Shown here: piece by piece, positions 1 to 8,851 of the stretch
How the letters are laid out: each line of letters starts with the position of its first letter
Position numbering within the stretch: the stretch's first letter is position 1
Assembly: GCA_003583745.1 (NCBI GenBank)
Contig: QXPY01000001.1
Location: 124,001 to 188,000, forward strand
DNA length: 64,000 nucleotides
Reading direction: 5' to 3'
DNA from: Rhodocyclales bacterium GT-UBC
GTDB taxonomy: Bacteria; Pseudomonadota; Gammaproteobacteria; Burkholderiales; Rhodocyclaceae
Program-made: the position numbers and the translations under genes
The notes under the pieces: generated by a model
Databases searched by the model: none
Told to the model about the DNA's origin: nothing
Seen by the model: the letters and a program-made list of their open reading frames with translations, nothing else

Positions 1-1
1 G

Positions 2-178
2 AACGGTTCGCCGAACGGTCTGACCGCCGTGACCACGGCCGACGGCCGCTTCACGATCATGATGCCGCACCCGGAGCGCGTCTTCCGCAGCGTGCAGATG
101 TCCTGGTACCCGGAAAGTTGGGGCGAGGATTCGCCGTGGATGCGCATGTTCCGCAACGCGCGGCGCTGGGTCGGCTAA
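2..178 (+). CDS. purL: Phosphoribosylformylglycinamidine synthase, C-terminal end (partial)
   Basis: This is the last 58 codons of an open frame entering from the left edge. It contains [13 protein letters not shown], a [17 protein letters not shown] stretch and a final VG. This is the typical end of the glutaminase domain of large single-chain PurL, which converts FGAR to FGAM in purine synthesis. The His and Glu of PHPER belong to the class I glutamine amidotransferase triad. The 5' part, with the nucleophile Cys and the synthetase domains, lies outside the window. A strong hairpin terminator follows about 50 bases after the stop, so this is probably the last gene of its transcript. Confidence 0.9.
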   Translation, partial: NGSPNGLTAVTTADGRFTIMMPHPERVFRSVQMSWYPESWGEDSPWMRMFRNARRWVG

Positions 179-202
179 GCGTCGTTATGCTGCTCAGAAC
201 TG

Positions 203-224
203 AGGCACGGCTTTGGCCGTGCCT
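203..224 (+). terminator. GC-rich hairpin after purL
   Basis: AGGCACGG and CCGTGCCT pair across a six-base loop. No T-run follows directly. It stands just before a canonical terminator and may assist it. Confidence 0.35.
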
Positions 225-231
225 GAATCGC

Positions 232-261
232 AAAAAAAACCTCCGCTTGCGGAGGTTTTTT
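232..261. terminator. Rho-independent terminator, bidirectional
   Basis: CCTCCGC, a short TT loop and GCGGAGG form a tight stem flanked by an A-run on the left and a T-run on the right, so it can work on both strands. It separates purL (+) from the convergent PEP-CTERM gene (-). Confidence 0.85.
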
Positions 262-292
262 CATGCCTGGCCGAGCCCGGCCAAGGCCGCCA

Positions 293-1249
293 TCAATGCT
301 GGCGCGAACGGCGTAAGCCCAGGGCGAGCAAGGTAAGGCCGAACAGGGTCAGCGTACCCGGTTCCGGTACTTGGTTGGTCGGGGGCGTCACGGCCTGGTT
401 GAGGAACAGTTCTTCGCCGGTGCCGTTGAGATTCGACATGTTCAGGAAGAAGCGCAGGGTGTCGCCTTCGGCGTAATTATTGACGTTGAAAGCCGGCGCA
501 TAAGCGTAGAACTCGGCCGAGCCGCTACCGAAATCATTGGAAATGGTACGGGTGCATAGGGTCGGATCGCCTGGCACCGAAGTGAAGCTGCCGCAACCAT
601 TGGGGTCGCGCCAGTAGATCGGCTGGCTGCTCGGGGCCTCAACCAGGGATGCCGCGTCGAAGGCATGGTTGAATGTGTTGTCGAAAGCGAAAGTCCCCTT
701 GATGCCGCCGTTCTGGTCGACCACGTCAAAGTAGCCGTTGAGCATCAGGAAGTCGCCGGATTGCGGCTCGCCAAGATCGAACCCGAAGACCGGCGTGGTA
801 CCGGCACCCAGATAGCTTTTCAGGTTGGCAATCGTGAAGGTCGCGCTGGCGGTCGGCCACCACCCGCTGAAGGTCGAATTGCCGGGGGCGTTGCCGGTCG
901 GCGTGCCCGAATTGGCGTCGGGAAAGCTGCCATTGGTCGAATTGTTGTAAGTGAATAATTTCAGCAGGTTGCCCGAACCCAGGCCATTCGAGAAACTGGT
1001 GAGGCCGCTGTAACCCATGCTGACGAAGGTATTGATGGCATTGACGCCATACGAAACGAAATCGTCGTGGGCGCTTGCGACGTAGAGTTCGGCGCCGCCG
1101 GAGGTGGTGTAGCAAAGCAGGTTGCCGGGGCCGAAACTACAGCTGCTGACCGAGGGCAGGGCTTCGGCAAAGGAAGCGGAACTGCTCAGGATGGAAGCGG
1201 CGAAAAGGCTGCTTTTCAGGATGTTGCGCAGTGATTTTGGGGTGTTCAT
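293..1249 (-). CDS. PEP-CTERM sorting domain-containing secreted protein
   Basis: This 318-residue protein starts with a Sec signal peptide (MNTPKSLRNILKSS, then a hydrophobic stretch ending ASFAEA). It ends with a PEP-CTERM sorting tag: VPEPGTLTLFGLTLLALGLRR, meaning a PEP motif, one transmembrane segment and an Arg-rich tail. Proteins of this class are processed by exosortase and sent to the cell surface or the exopolysaccharide matrix. The middle is Gly/Ser/Asn/Phe-rich with a few Cys and no recognisable enzyme motif. I chose the start at 1249 because AGGAGG sits eight bases upstream and the signal peptide begins there; the frame stays open further upstream but without a signal peptide. 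A GG-N10-GC element lies just upstream. Confidence 0.85.
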   Translation of the reverse strand: MNTPKSLRNILKSSLFAASILSSSASFAEALPSVSSCSFGPGNLLCYTTSGGAELYVASAHDDFVSYGVNAINTFVSMGYSGLTSFSNGLGSGNLLKLFTYNNSTNGSFPDANSGTPTGNAPGNSTFSGWWPTASATFTIANLKSYLGAGTTPVFGFDLGEPQSGDFLMLNGYFDVVDQNGGIKGTFAFDNTFNHAFDAASLVEAPSSQPIYWRDPNGCGSFTSVPGDPTLCTRTISNDFGSGSAEFYAYAPAFNVNNYAEGDTLRFFLNMSNLNGTGEELFLNQAVTPPTNQVPEPGTLTLFGLTLLALGLRRSRQH

Positions 1250-1276
1250 GGTGATCCCTCCTGTTTCTGCCTGTAA

Positions 1277-1292
1277 GGCATTAAGCGTGCCG
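1277..1292 (-). promoter_or_regulatory. Sigma-54 (RpoN) promoter candidate for the PEP-CTERM gene
   Basis: Read on the minus strand: CGGCACGCTTAATGCC. GGCACG fits the -24 element, and exactly ten bases separate GG from the -12 GC. The predicted start site falls about 17 bases before the ATG, leaving room only for the AGGAGG site. RpoN control of PEP-CTERM genes (with PrsK/PrsR) is known in Zoogloea. A possible activator half-site pair, TGAC-N13-GTCA, lies at 1330-1350. No GlrR-type motif was seen here. Confidence 0.6.
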
Positions 1293-1537
1293 AATCCTTG
1301 TGTCGAGAAATATCGTTGCGTGGATTCAGTGACCTGCGCATGGGCTGTCATATTTTTGCAGGCGGCTCGCCAGGCTGGCGTAAAAGAATCCGACATTTTC
1401 CGGCGGGGGCTGAGATCTCTGGCGAAAGAGCCGACGATTTTGAAGCCTGCATTGAAGGCGTGATCGCGAGGCGAGCAGTTCGTGACCAGCCGGATCGCCG
1501 CCGTTTGAAATCGCCGGCCGATCGTACCTTTGGACAA

Positions 1538-1565
1538 TTTACCCGGCATCTGCAAATGGCATAAT
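1538..1565 (+). promoter_or_regulatory. Possible sigma-70 promoter of the NERD helicase gene
   Basis: TTTACC and CATAAT are separated by 16 bases, and CATAAT lies about 38 bases before the GTG start. Both boxes are imperfect. The rest of the 353-base gap (1250-1602) shows only the sigma-54-like element of the divergent gene. Confidence 0.35.
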
Positions 1566-1602
1566 CGAAACAGTATTTGGTCATAATTCCAAGGGGAGTG
1601 TC

Positions 1603-3378
1603 GTGGCTTCACTCATTCCGGCAATCGGTAGCTGCGTCTCGCGGATGACCGGTGGCGAAAAGCGTCTGGCTTACCGCCTGGAAAGCAAACTCGAAGATGA
1701 CTGGCTGCTCTGGTACGACGTACCGCTCGGCCCGCGCAACGTCCATCCCGATTTTGTCGTCTTCAACCCACGGCGCGGCCTGCTGGTGCTGGAGGTCAAG
1801 GACTGGCGGCTCGATACCATCCAGGAAGTCGACCGGCAAAGCGTCTGCCTGCTCACCCCGCAAGGCCTCAAGCGTCAGGCCAACCCGCTTGAACAGGCCC
1901 GGCAATACGCCCACGAAACCGTCGATCTGCTCAAGCGCGACCCGCAGCTGACCATCAACAGCGGCCGCCTGCAAGGCACGCTGCTCTTCCCGTGGGGTTA
2001 CGGCGTCGTGCTGAGCAACATCAGCCGCAAGCAGTTCGACAGCACCAACCTCGGCGAAGTGATCGAGCCGCACCGCGTCGTCTGCCAGGATGAAATGACC
2101 GAGACGGTCGATGCCGAAGCCTTCCAGGAGCGCCTTTGGGCGATGCTGCCCTTTTCCCGCAGCGTGCCGCTCGCCTTGCCGCAGATCGACCGCATCCGCT
2201 GGCACCTCTTCCCGGAAATCCGTATCGCCGTCCCGGCACAAAACGGCCTGTTCGACGAAGCGGAGCCGGAAATCCCCGACATCCTGCGCGTCATGGACAT
2301 CCAGCAGGAACAACTGGCGCGCAGCCTCGGCGACGGCCATCGTGTCATCCATGGCGTCGCCGGCAGCGGCAAGACCCTGATCCTCGGCTATCGCGCCGAG
2401 CATCTGGCCAAGGTCTGCGCCCGGCCGATTCTTGTGCTCTGCTACAACCAGACTCTGGCCAAGCGCTTGGGGCGGACCATGGCAAACAAAGGCCTGGCCG
2501 ACAAGGTGGTGGTGCAGACCTTCCACCAGTGGTGCCGGGCGCAATTGCTGGCCTACAACGCCGGGCTGCCCGCCAGCAACGAAGACAAGAACGCCTTCTT
2601 CGCCGAAATGGTCGACCGCATCATCCGCGCCGTCGACGCCAACATCATCCCGGCCGGCCAGTACGACGCCGTGCTGATCGACGAAGGCCACGACTTCCAG
2701 CCCGAATGGCTCAAGCTGGTCGCCCAGATGGTCAACCCGAGCACCAACTCGCTGCTCGTTCTTTACGACGACGCCCAATCCATCTACGGCCGCGACAAGC
2801 GCGGCAAGATCAGTTTCAAAAGCCTCGGCATCCAGGCCCAGGGCCGTACCACCATCCTCAAGATCAACTACCGCAACACGCAGGAAGTTCTTGAACTGGC
2901 CAGCGGCATCGCCAGCGACCTGCTCAAACCCAGCGCCTCGGACGAAGACGGCGTCCCGCTCGTCGCCCCGATCAGCGCCGGCCGCCATGGCCCGAAACCG
3001 CTGTTGATCAAGCTGCCGAGCATCCAGGAAGAAGCCGACTACATCGCCCAACACCTCAAGGAAGCCCACAAAACCGGCACCCCGTGGAGCGACATGGCGG
3101 TCATCTACCGCGACTACGGCATCGGCAAACCCGTCCTCGCCACCCTAAGAAAAGCCGGCATCCCGGTGACCTACCAGGACGACATCACCTTCGCCGAAAA
3201 GGAAGACACAGTGAAGTTTTTGACCATGCACAGCTGCAAGGGGCTGGAGTTTCCGCTGGTGGCGATCCCGGGGGCTGGCCGGGCGGTGGATGAAGGGCGG
3301 AAGAATGAGGAGGCGCGGTTGTTGTATGTGGCGATGACTAGGGCGACGCGGGAATTGGTGGTATGTGGTGGCTCTTGA
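1603..3378 (+). CDS. NERD-domain UvrD/Rep-like superfamily I helicase
   Basis: The protein has 591 residues. Residues about 15-120 form a NERD (nuclease-related) domain with HPDFVVFNPRRGLLVLEVKDW, which carries the D...E-x-K pattern of restriction-like nucleases. A superfamily I helicase follows: Walker A GVAGSGKT near residue 251, LIDEGHDF (motif II) near 357, LYDDAQSIYG (motif III), TILKINYRNTQ (motif IV), LTMHSCKGLEFP (motif V) and LLYVAMTRATREL (motif VI). The start is GTG with AAGGGGAG eight bases upstream. It probably acts in DNA repair or defence against foreign DNA; no partner genes are adjacent. The reading downstream (3379-3448) is empty. Confidence 0.88.
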   Translation: MASLIPAIGSCVSRMTGGEKRLAYRLESKLEDDWLLWYDVPLGPRNVHPDFVVFNPRRGLLVLEVKDWRLDTIQEVDRQSVCLLTPQGLKRQANPLEQARQYAHETVDLLKRDPQLTINSGRLQGTLLFPWGYGVVLSNISRKQFDSTNLGEVIEPHRVVCQDEMTETVDAEAFQERLWAMLPFSRSVPLALPQIDRIRWHLFPEIRIAVPAQNGLFDEAEPEIPDILRVMDIQQEQLARSLGDGHRVIHGVAGSGKTLILGYRAEHLAKVCARPILVLCYNQTLAKRLGRTMANKGLADKVVVQTFHQWCRAQLLAYNAGLPASNEDKNAFFAEMVDRIIRAVDANIIPAGQYDAVLIDEGHDFQPEWLKLVAQMVNPSTNSLLVLYDDAQSIYGRDKRGKISFKSLGIQAQGRTTILKINYRNTQEVLELASGIASDLLKPSASDEDGVPLVAPISAGRHGPKPLLIKLPSIQEEADYIAQHLKEAHKTGTPWSDMAVIYRDYGIGKPVLATLRKAGIPVTYQDDITFAEKEDTVKFLTMHSCKGLEFPLVAIPGAGRAVDEGRKNEEARLLYVAMTRATRELVVCGGS

Positions 3379-3448
3379 AACTTCGATTTCCCCTGTCACG
3401 CCCGCTGCTCAGGAGAAGTGGCCCGTTCGGATGCGTCTTGATCAGACC

Positions 3449-4420
3449 TTAATCTCCATTGCCGGAATACTCGGTTGCACAACGCGCCGCCAGACGGTAG
3501 GTGGCATGCGTCGTGTTGTGTCGTTCCTTGCCACGCCCCTCGACTTCGATCAGTTCTACGCGATGTCCGGCTTGGCGCAGCTTGTCGTAGAAAGCACGTT
3601 GCAGTTCGAAGACGGTGTTTTGGTCCTGCGGATCGCCGATGACGAGAATGCGCCTTGCAGGATCAGCGGCGATGCCGTCAGTGTGTTCGATCACGTCGTA
3701 GGCATCGCAATACCCGGTGATGTCGCATCCACGGCGCGGGGGCTTACCCATCTTGATTTGCTTGATTTCGGCGAGGGCGTTGACCGCGTAATTTCCTGAA
3801 CCGAGGGCGGCGCATTGAACATCCTTGCGTCCCAGTGTGAGCAAGGCAGCACCTGCGGTGCTGCCACCCGATTGGCCGGCAAGAATGACTTGTTTCAGGC
3901 CGTGCCGCAGGCGAATGGCATCGACAGCGGCATTGAGACTGAGGAACTCCTTGAGGCGACGACGTTCGCGATGAGCCCCCGATGAACCGTAAACGCCTGG
4001 TCGAGCAACGAAAATGAAGGGGACCTGATAGTCCGTTTCATTGCGCTGAGCCAGGTCGAGCAGGTTTTGCGGTGTGGTTGTCGCATAGTCGCTTGACGGC
4101 CGGCTACCGGCGAGTCGGTCACCATGAAAGAAGAAAATCGCCTGTTTGACTGTAGATGTGGCGTTCGCAGATTGAAGCGCCGGGGATGGGTAGTAGCGGA
4201 TGCATTCATTGCCTTGCGCATGCTCAACCCAGACGGCGTATCGGACTTGGTTGCATTCGCTGCGGCTGATTGTCTTGCCCCATTGCAAATCAAGTTCCGA
4301 AAAACCCGTCTGCAGGTCCGCATCGACGGTATTCGTCTGGCCCGCCGTGCCATCGTTCGCCAACAGTTCGCCGGCCAGGATCAGGGCAGCAATCAGTGCG
4401 TTCAGTTTCCGCTTGGACAT
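3449..4420 (-). CDS. Secreted alpha/beta hydrolase of unknown substrate
   Basis: This 323-residue protein begins with a signal-like segment (MSKRKLNALIAALILAGELLA). The nucleophile elbow is GQSGGST near residue 177, preceded by AIFFFHGD (oxyanion region). A late Asp (IGDPQDQNT) and a His (HNTTHATY) could complete a triad. There are several Cys residues, compatible with periplasmic disulfides. It begins only three bases after the stop of the RND pump gene and may be the third gene of that operon. This suggests a link with efflux, for example hydrolysis of an exported compound, but this is inference. I cannot name a closer family. Confidence 0.7.
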   Translation of the reverse strand: MSKRKLNALIAALILAGELLANDGTAGQTNTVDADLQTGFSELDLQWGKTISRSECNQVRYAVWVEHAQGNECIRYYPSPALQSANATSTVKQAIFFFHGDRLAGSRPSSDYATTTPQNLLDLAQRNETDYQVPFIFVARPGVYGSSGAHRERRRLKEFLSLNAAVDAIRLRHGLKQVILAGQSGGSTAGAALLTLGRKDVQCAALGSGNYAVNALAEIKQIKMGKPPRRGCDITGYCDAYDVIEHTDGIAADPARRILVIGDPQDQNTVFELQRAFYDKLRQAGHRVELIEVEGRGKERHNTTHATYRLAARCATEYSGNGD

Positions 4421-4423
4421 GTA

Positions 4424-7400
4424 TCAGGCTGCCTGCCGTTCGCGGCTGCCGTCGGGGGACGCGTTCTTGTCGGTGTAGCGATCCATGTACAGGTAGATCA
4501 CCGGCGTCAGGTACAGGGTCAGCAGTTGCGACAGCATCAGGCCGCCGACCACGGCCAGGCCGAGCGGCTGGCGGACTTCGGCGCCGGCGCCGATGCCGAG
4601 GGCGATGGGCAGGGTGCCGACCAGCGCGGCCATGGTGGTCATCATGATCGGCCGGAAGCGGATCAGGCTGGCCTGGAAGATGGCGTCGGCCGGGGCGACG
4701 CCGTCGTTGCGCTGCCGCTCCAGGGCGAAGTCGATCATCATGATGGCGTTTTTCTTGACGATGCCGATCAGCATGATGATGCCGACGAAGGCATAAAGGC
4801 TGAGGTCGATGCGGAAGATGAGCAGCGTGATCAACGCGCCGAGACCGGCCGAGGGCAGGCCGGAGAGGATGGTCAGCGGGTGGATGAAGCTCTCGTACAG
4901 CACGCCGAGTACGAGATAGACGACCAGCACGGCGACCAGCAGCAGGATGCCCAAGCCCTGCAACGAGGACTGGAAGGCCTGGGCGGTGCCTTGCAGGCTG
5001 GTGCTCAGCGAGACCGGGATGCTGATTTCGCGTTCCAGCGCCTTGATCCGGTCCACCGCTTCGCCGAGCGAGACGCCGGGTAGCAGGTTGAAGGAGATGG
5101 TGACCGAGGGCAGTTGTCCCTGGTGATTGACGGTCAGCGCCTGCGTCTTGCGGCTGAAGCGGGCTACCGTGTCGAGCGGGATCAGCTTGCCGCCGGTGCC
5201 GCGCACGTAGAGGCGGGAGAGGGCTTCAGGGTCGAGCTGGAATTGCGGCGCGACTTCGAGGATGACCTGGTACTGGGCGGTGGCACCGTAGATGGTCGAC
5301 ACCTGGCGGGCGCTGAAGGCGCTCTGCAGCGCATCCTCGACCTGGCCGAAGCTGAGGCCGAGCGAGGCCAGCTTGTCGCGGTCGATGTCGAGGCCGATCA
5401 CCGGGCTCATGTTGTTCAGGTTGTTGGTGACATCGACGAAGCCCGGCAACTGGCGGATCTTGCCGGTCAGCGTCGCGGTCCATTCGTACAGCTCGTTGAG
5501 GTCGGTGTCCTGCAGCGTGTATTGGTATTGCGCGGCGGTCAGCTGGCCGCCAATGCGGATCACCGGCGGGTTTTGCATGTAGACCTTGATGCCCGGCACG
5601 GTAGCGAGCTTCGGGCGCAGGCGCTGGATGATCTGGTCCGGCGTCGATTTCCGCTCGTCGTGCGGCTTCAGGATCATGAAGACGGTGCCGGTGTTGGCCG
5701 TCGGACGGACGCCACCGGCGCCGACGGCGGACATGAAGGAGCGGATGTCCGGGTCTTCGGCGACGATGGCGGCGACGGCCCGCTGGTGCTCGACCATGGA
5801 GGCGAAGGAGGCATCCTGGGCGCCTTCGGTGAAGGCGATGATCTGGCCGGAGTCGCCGCTGGGCAGGAAGTCCTTGGGGACCAGCGTGAACAGGTAGCCG
5901 GTGAGCAGCAAGGTGGCGAAAAATCCGGCCAGCACGAAGCGGGGATGCGTCATCGCCGTTTTCAGGGTGCGTTCGTAGAGGCCGAGCAGGGCGTCGAAGA
6001 AGCTTTCGAACATCTGGAAGATGCGGCCGTGGCTGTCCGGTTCGGCATGCTTGACGTAGCGGCTGCACAGCATCGGGGTCAGGGTCAGCGAGACGAAGCC
6101 GGAAACCAGGATGGCGACGCAGATGGTGACGGCGAATTCGTGCAGCAGGCGGCCGACGATGCCTTGCATGAAGAGCACCGGGATGAACACGGCGATCAGC
6201 GAAATGGTCATCGAGATGATCGTGAAGCCGATTTCCTTGGCGCCCTTGATCGCCGCCTCGAAGGCAGTTTCGCCGGCCTCGACGTGACGGACGATGTTTT
6301 CCAGCATGACGATGGCGTCATCGACGACGAAGCCGACCGAGAGCGTCAGGGCGAGCAGCGACAGGTTGTCGAGGCTGTAGCCGAGCACCGACATCATGGC
6401 GAAGGTGCCGACCACCGAGATCGGCAGCGCCAGGCTGGGGATCACCGTCGCCGACAGATTGCGCAGGAACAGCAGGATGACCAGGATGACCAGGAAGCCG
6501 GAGAGGACCAGTGTGAACTGGACATCGTCGATGGCTTCGCGAATCGAGTTGCTGCGGTCGAATAGCACCTGCAGGTTGACCGCTGCCGGCAGCTTGGCCT
6601 GGAAGGTGGGCAGCACGCGCTTGATGGCGTCGACCGTCTCGATGGTGTTGGCGCCGGGCTGGCGCTGCACGGCCAGCACGATGGCGCGTTTGTCGACGTT
6701 CCAGCTGGCGATGCGGCTGTTCTCGACGCTGTCGATCGGCGTTGCGACATCTTCCAGACGGACCGGCGCGCCGTTGCGCCAGGTGACGATCAGCGGCCGG
6801 TAGGCAGCGGCGTTCATCAACTGGCCGTTGTCCTTGACCGCCACCGTCTGGCGGGCGCCGTCGAGCTGGCCGACCGGCTGGTTGACGTTGTTCTGGGCGA
6901 TGGCCTGTTGTAGTTCGTCGAGGCCGACACCGCGCGCCGCCAACTGGTCCGGGTTGGCCTGGACGCGGACGGCGAATTTCTGCGAGCCGTAGATCTGTAC
7001 CTGGGCGACGCCGGGAATGGTCGACAGGCGTTGGGCGAGCTGGGTTTCAGCGTATTCGTTGACCAGCGACAGGGGCAGGGTGGGCGAGGAGAGCGCGATG
7101 TAGAAAATCGGCGAATCGGCCGGGTTCACCTTGCGGAACGAAGGCGGCGTCGGCATGTTCGGCGGCAGCTTGCGCAGCGCCGCCGAGATCGAAGACTGGA
7201 CGTCCTGCGCTGCGGCATCGATGTTGCGTTCGAGCGAGAACTGCAGCGTGATGGTGACCGAGCCCTGGGCACTGGTCGAGGTCATCGAGTCGAGGCCGGC
7301 GATGGTCGAGAACTGGCCTTCCAGCGGCGTTGCCACGGCAGCCGCCATGGTTTCCGGCGAGGCGCCGGGCAGGCTGGCGGTGACCGAAATGGTCGGGAAA

Positions 7401-7522
7401 TCGACGGCCGGCAGTTCCGAAACCGGCAGCGAGCGGTAGCCGATGATGCCGAAAATCAATAAGGCCACCATCATCAGGGTGGTCATCACCGGCCGGCGGA
7501 TACAGAGTTCGGGCAAGCTCAT
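4424..7522 (-). CDS. RND multidrug efflux permease (MdtB/MdtC-like, HAE1 family)
   Basis: The protein has 1032 residues, the usual length for the family. It opens with the conserved MSLPELCIRRPVMTTLMM and has the N-terminal TM1 and the porter motifs SLPGASPETM, SAQGSVTITLQF and SRIASWNVDKR. The proton-relay Asp pair is in VGFVVDDAIVMLEN (TM4). The second half repeats the fold with TM7-12 and ends in RFRPIMMTTMAALVGTLPIALG. It sits in the inner membrane and pumps substrates through an adaptor and an outer-membrane channel; no channel gene is adjacent. The start at 7522 matches the family; an open extension upstream overlaps the adaptor gene and is not used. It is eleven bases from the adaptor stop, so the two are one operon. 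Confidence 0.93.
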   Translation of the reverse strand: MSLPELCIRRPVMTTLMMVALLIFGIIGYRSLPVSELPAVDFPTISVTASLPGASPETMAAAVATPLEGQFSTIAGLDSMTSTSAQGSVTITLQFSLERNIDAAAQDVQSSISAALRKLPPNMPTPPSFRKVNPADSPIFYIALSSPTLPLSLVNEYAETQLAQRLSTIPGVAQVQIYGSQKFAVRVQANPDQLAARGVGLDELQQAIAQNNVNQPVGQLDGARQTVAVKDNGQLMNAAAYRPLIVTWRNGAPVRLEDVATPIDSVENSRIASWNVDKRAIVLAVQRQPGANTIETVDAIKRVLPTFQAKLPAAVNLQVLFDRSNSIREAIDDVQFTLVLSGFLVILVILLFLRNLSATVIPSLALPISVVGTFAMMSVLGYSLDNLSLLALTLSVGFVVDDAIVMLENIVRHVEAGETAFEAAIKGAKEIGFTIISMTISLIAVFIPVLFMQGIVGRLLHEFAVTICVAILVSGFVSLTLTPMLCSRYVKHAEPDSHGRIFQMFESFFDALLGLYERTLKTAMTHPRFVLAGFFATLLLTGYLFTLVPKDFLPSGDSGQIIAFTEGAQDASFASMVEHQRAVAAIVAEDPDIRSFMSAVGAGGVRPTANTGTVFMILKPHDERKSTPDQIIQRLRPKLATVPGIKVYMQNPPVIRIGGQLTAAQYQYTLQDTDLNELYEWTATLTGKIRQLPGFVDVTNNLNNMSPVIGLDIDRDKLASLGLSFGQVEDALQSAFSARQVSTIYGATAQYQVILEVAPQFQLDPEALSRLYVRGTGGKLIPLDTVARFSRKTQALTVNHQGQLPSVTISFNLLPGVSLGEAVDRIKALEREISIPVSLSTSLQGTAQAFQSSLQGLGILLLVAVLVVYLVLGVLYESFIHPLTILSGLPSAGLGALITLLIFRIDLSLYAFVGIIMLIGIVKKNAIMMIDFALERQRNDGVAPADAIFQASLIRFRPIMMTTMAALVGTLPIALGIGAGAEVRQPLGLAVVGGLMLSQLLTLYLTPVIYLYMDRYTDKNASPDGSRERQAA

Positions 7523-7532
7523 GCGATGCCTC

Positions 7533-8702
7533 TTAGCGGGCGGCGCTGGTCGGCGCGGCAACCGGCGGGGGGCTCGCCGCAGCGGCTTGAGCTGCCTTGG
7601 CCTGCACCGTGGCACCCGGCGTCAGGCGCAGCTGGCCGTCGGTGACCACGGTTTCGCCGGCGCTGACGCCCTTGCCGATGGCGGTCTGCCCCTTGTGGCT
7701 GGCGAGGATCTCGAGCTTGCGCGGTTCGACGGTGTTGTCGGCTTTGACGACGTAGAGGAAGTTGCCTTCGGCACCTTGCTGGATGGCTTCGTTGGGGACC
7801 AGCACGGCGTCGTTCAATTGGTCGAGCTTCATGCTGACGTTGAGGAACTGGCCGGGGGTCAGCTTTTCGTCGCGGTTGTCCAGCACGGCCTTCATCTGGA
7901 TGGTGCCGGTGGTCGGGTCGACGGCGTTGTCGATGAATTTCGCCGTACCTTCGAAGCTGGCTTCCTTGTTGCCGGGCAGGTTGACCTGGACCTTGATCGG
8001 GCCTTCGCTGATCGCGCCGCGCAGCCGTTGCAGGTGCTTTTCCGGGATTGAGAAGGTGACGTAGAGCGGCTTGATGCGATTGACCACAGCCAGCGCCGTA
8101 TCGTTGGTCTTGACTGCCGAGCCGGGGAAAACCAGGCGGGCGCCGACGACGCCGGCGAACGGCGCCTTCAGCGTGGTGTAGGAGAGCTGCAGGCGGGCCA
8201 GTTCGGCCGCCGCCTGGTCGGCTTTCAGCGTTGCCGCTGCGGCAGCGGCATTGGTGCGAACTTCATTGACCTTTTCGTCGGAGACGAAGCCCTTTGCCTT
8301 GAGGGTGACATAACGTTCGACATCAGCCTGGGCCTTGGCGAGCAGTGCCTGGTCCTTGGCGATATTGGCCTCGGCCTGCAGCAGGCGGGCCTGGTAGTCG
8401 CCCGGGTCGAGCTGGACCAGGATATCGCCTTGCCTGACGTGCTGCCCCTCGGTGTAATTGACCGTGGCGATCTGGCCGTCTAGCCGCGATTTGACGGTGA
8501 CGCTCTCGTAGGCTTCGGCCCGCCCGACAACGCTGAGCAAAACCGGCATGACGCCACTTTCCGCCTGGGCCAGCGTGACCGGCACCGGCCCGGCAGTCTT
8601 GGCGCTCTGGGCGGCCGGCTTGGATGCACTGGCATACCAGAGTCCGGCAGCGGCGAGGCCGGCAATGCTGACAGCGAGAATCAGGCGGGTGCTTTTATTC
8701 AT
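7533..8702 (-). CDS. RND efflux periplasmic adaptor subunit (MdtA-like)
   Basis: This 389-residue membrane-fusion protein has an N-terminal membrane anchor (LILAVSIAGLAAAGLWYA). The lipoyl-like halves are VTVKSRLDGQIATVNYTEGQHVRQGDILVQLD and a matching segment after the hairpin. An Ala-rich alpha-helical hairpin (residues about 100-170), a beta-barrel domain and a membrane-proximal domain follow. It ends with an Ala/Pro-rich tail. ATG at 8702 is preferred over an in-frame TTG at 8717. It bridges the downstream pump to an outer-membrane channel. Expression is probably controlled by the divergent MarR-family gene through the palindrome at 8768-8780. Confidence 0.9.
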   Translation of the reverse strand: MNKSTRLILAVSIAGLAAAGLWYASASKPAAQSAKTAGPVPVTLAQAESGVMPVLLSVVGRAEAYESVTVKSRLDGQIATVNYTEGQHVRQGDILVQLDPGDYQARLLQAEANIAKDQALLAKAQADVERYVTLKAKGFVSDEKVNEVRTNAAAAAATLKADQAAAELARLQLSYTTLKAPFAGVVGARLVFPGSAVKTNDTALAVVNRIKPLYVTFSIPEKHLQRLRGAISEGPIKVQVNLPGNKEASFEGTAKFIDNAVDPTTGTIQMKAVLDNRDEKLTPGQFLNVSMKLDQLNDAVLVPNEAIQQGAEGNFLYVVKADNTVEPRKLEILASHKGQTAIGKGVSAGETVVTDGQLRLTPGATVQAKAAQAAAASPPPVAAPTSAAR

Positions 8703-8767
8703 GAGGGGCGGGCGCAATCAGGTGGCAGGGGGCAAGTTTCAGCTTGCGAAATCCCTTGCATATATCG

Positions 8768-8780
8768 TTAGTAATACTAA
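8768..8780. promoter_or_regulatory. MarR/SlyA-type operator (palindrome)
   Basis: TTAGTAATACTAA is a perfect 6+6 inverted repeat around a single A. It resembles the known SlyA box TTAGCAAGCTAA. It lies between the divergent pump operon (start 8702) and the MarR gene (start 8852), with a TATAAT-like hexamer at 8797-8802. Binding there could repress both directions. Confidence 0.6.
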
Positions 8781-8851
8781 GGAATTCGATGTTACCTATA
8801 ATCCGAAATGGCGAATAGCCATATAAACCCTGATTCTGCGATTGGATATTC

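Noticed and set aside
293..1612. 439-residue form of the PEP-CTERM protein
   Set aside because: The upstream part crosses the likely promoter and would bury the signal peptide; AGGAGG marks the start at 1249.
1609..3069. 486-residue minus-strand frame opposite the NERD helicase
   Set aside because: Antisense shadow; the plus-strand helicase motifs are complete.
5114..6565. 483-residue plus-strand frame opposite the RND pump
   Set aside because: Antisense shadow rich in Asp, Gly and Arg, without a ribosome site or motif.
8702..8717. Longer adaptor protein starting MRPPLMNKSTR
   Set aside because: That start is a TTG without ribosome site; the ATG five codons later fits the family's membrane anchor.
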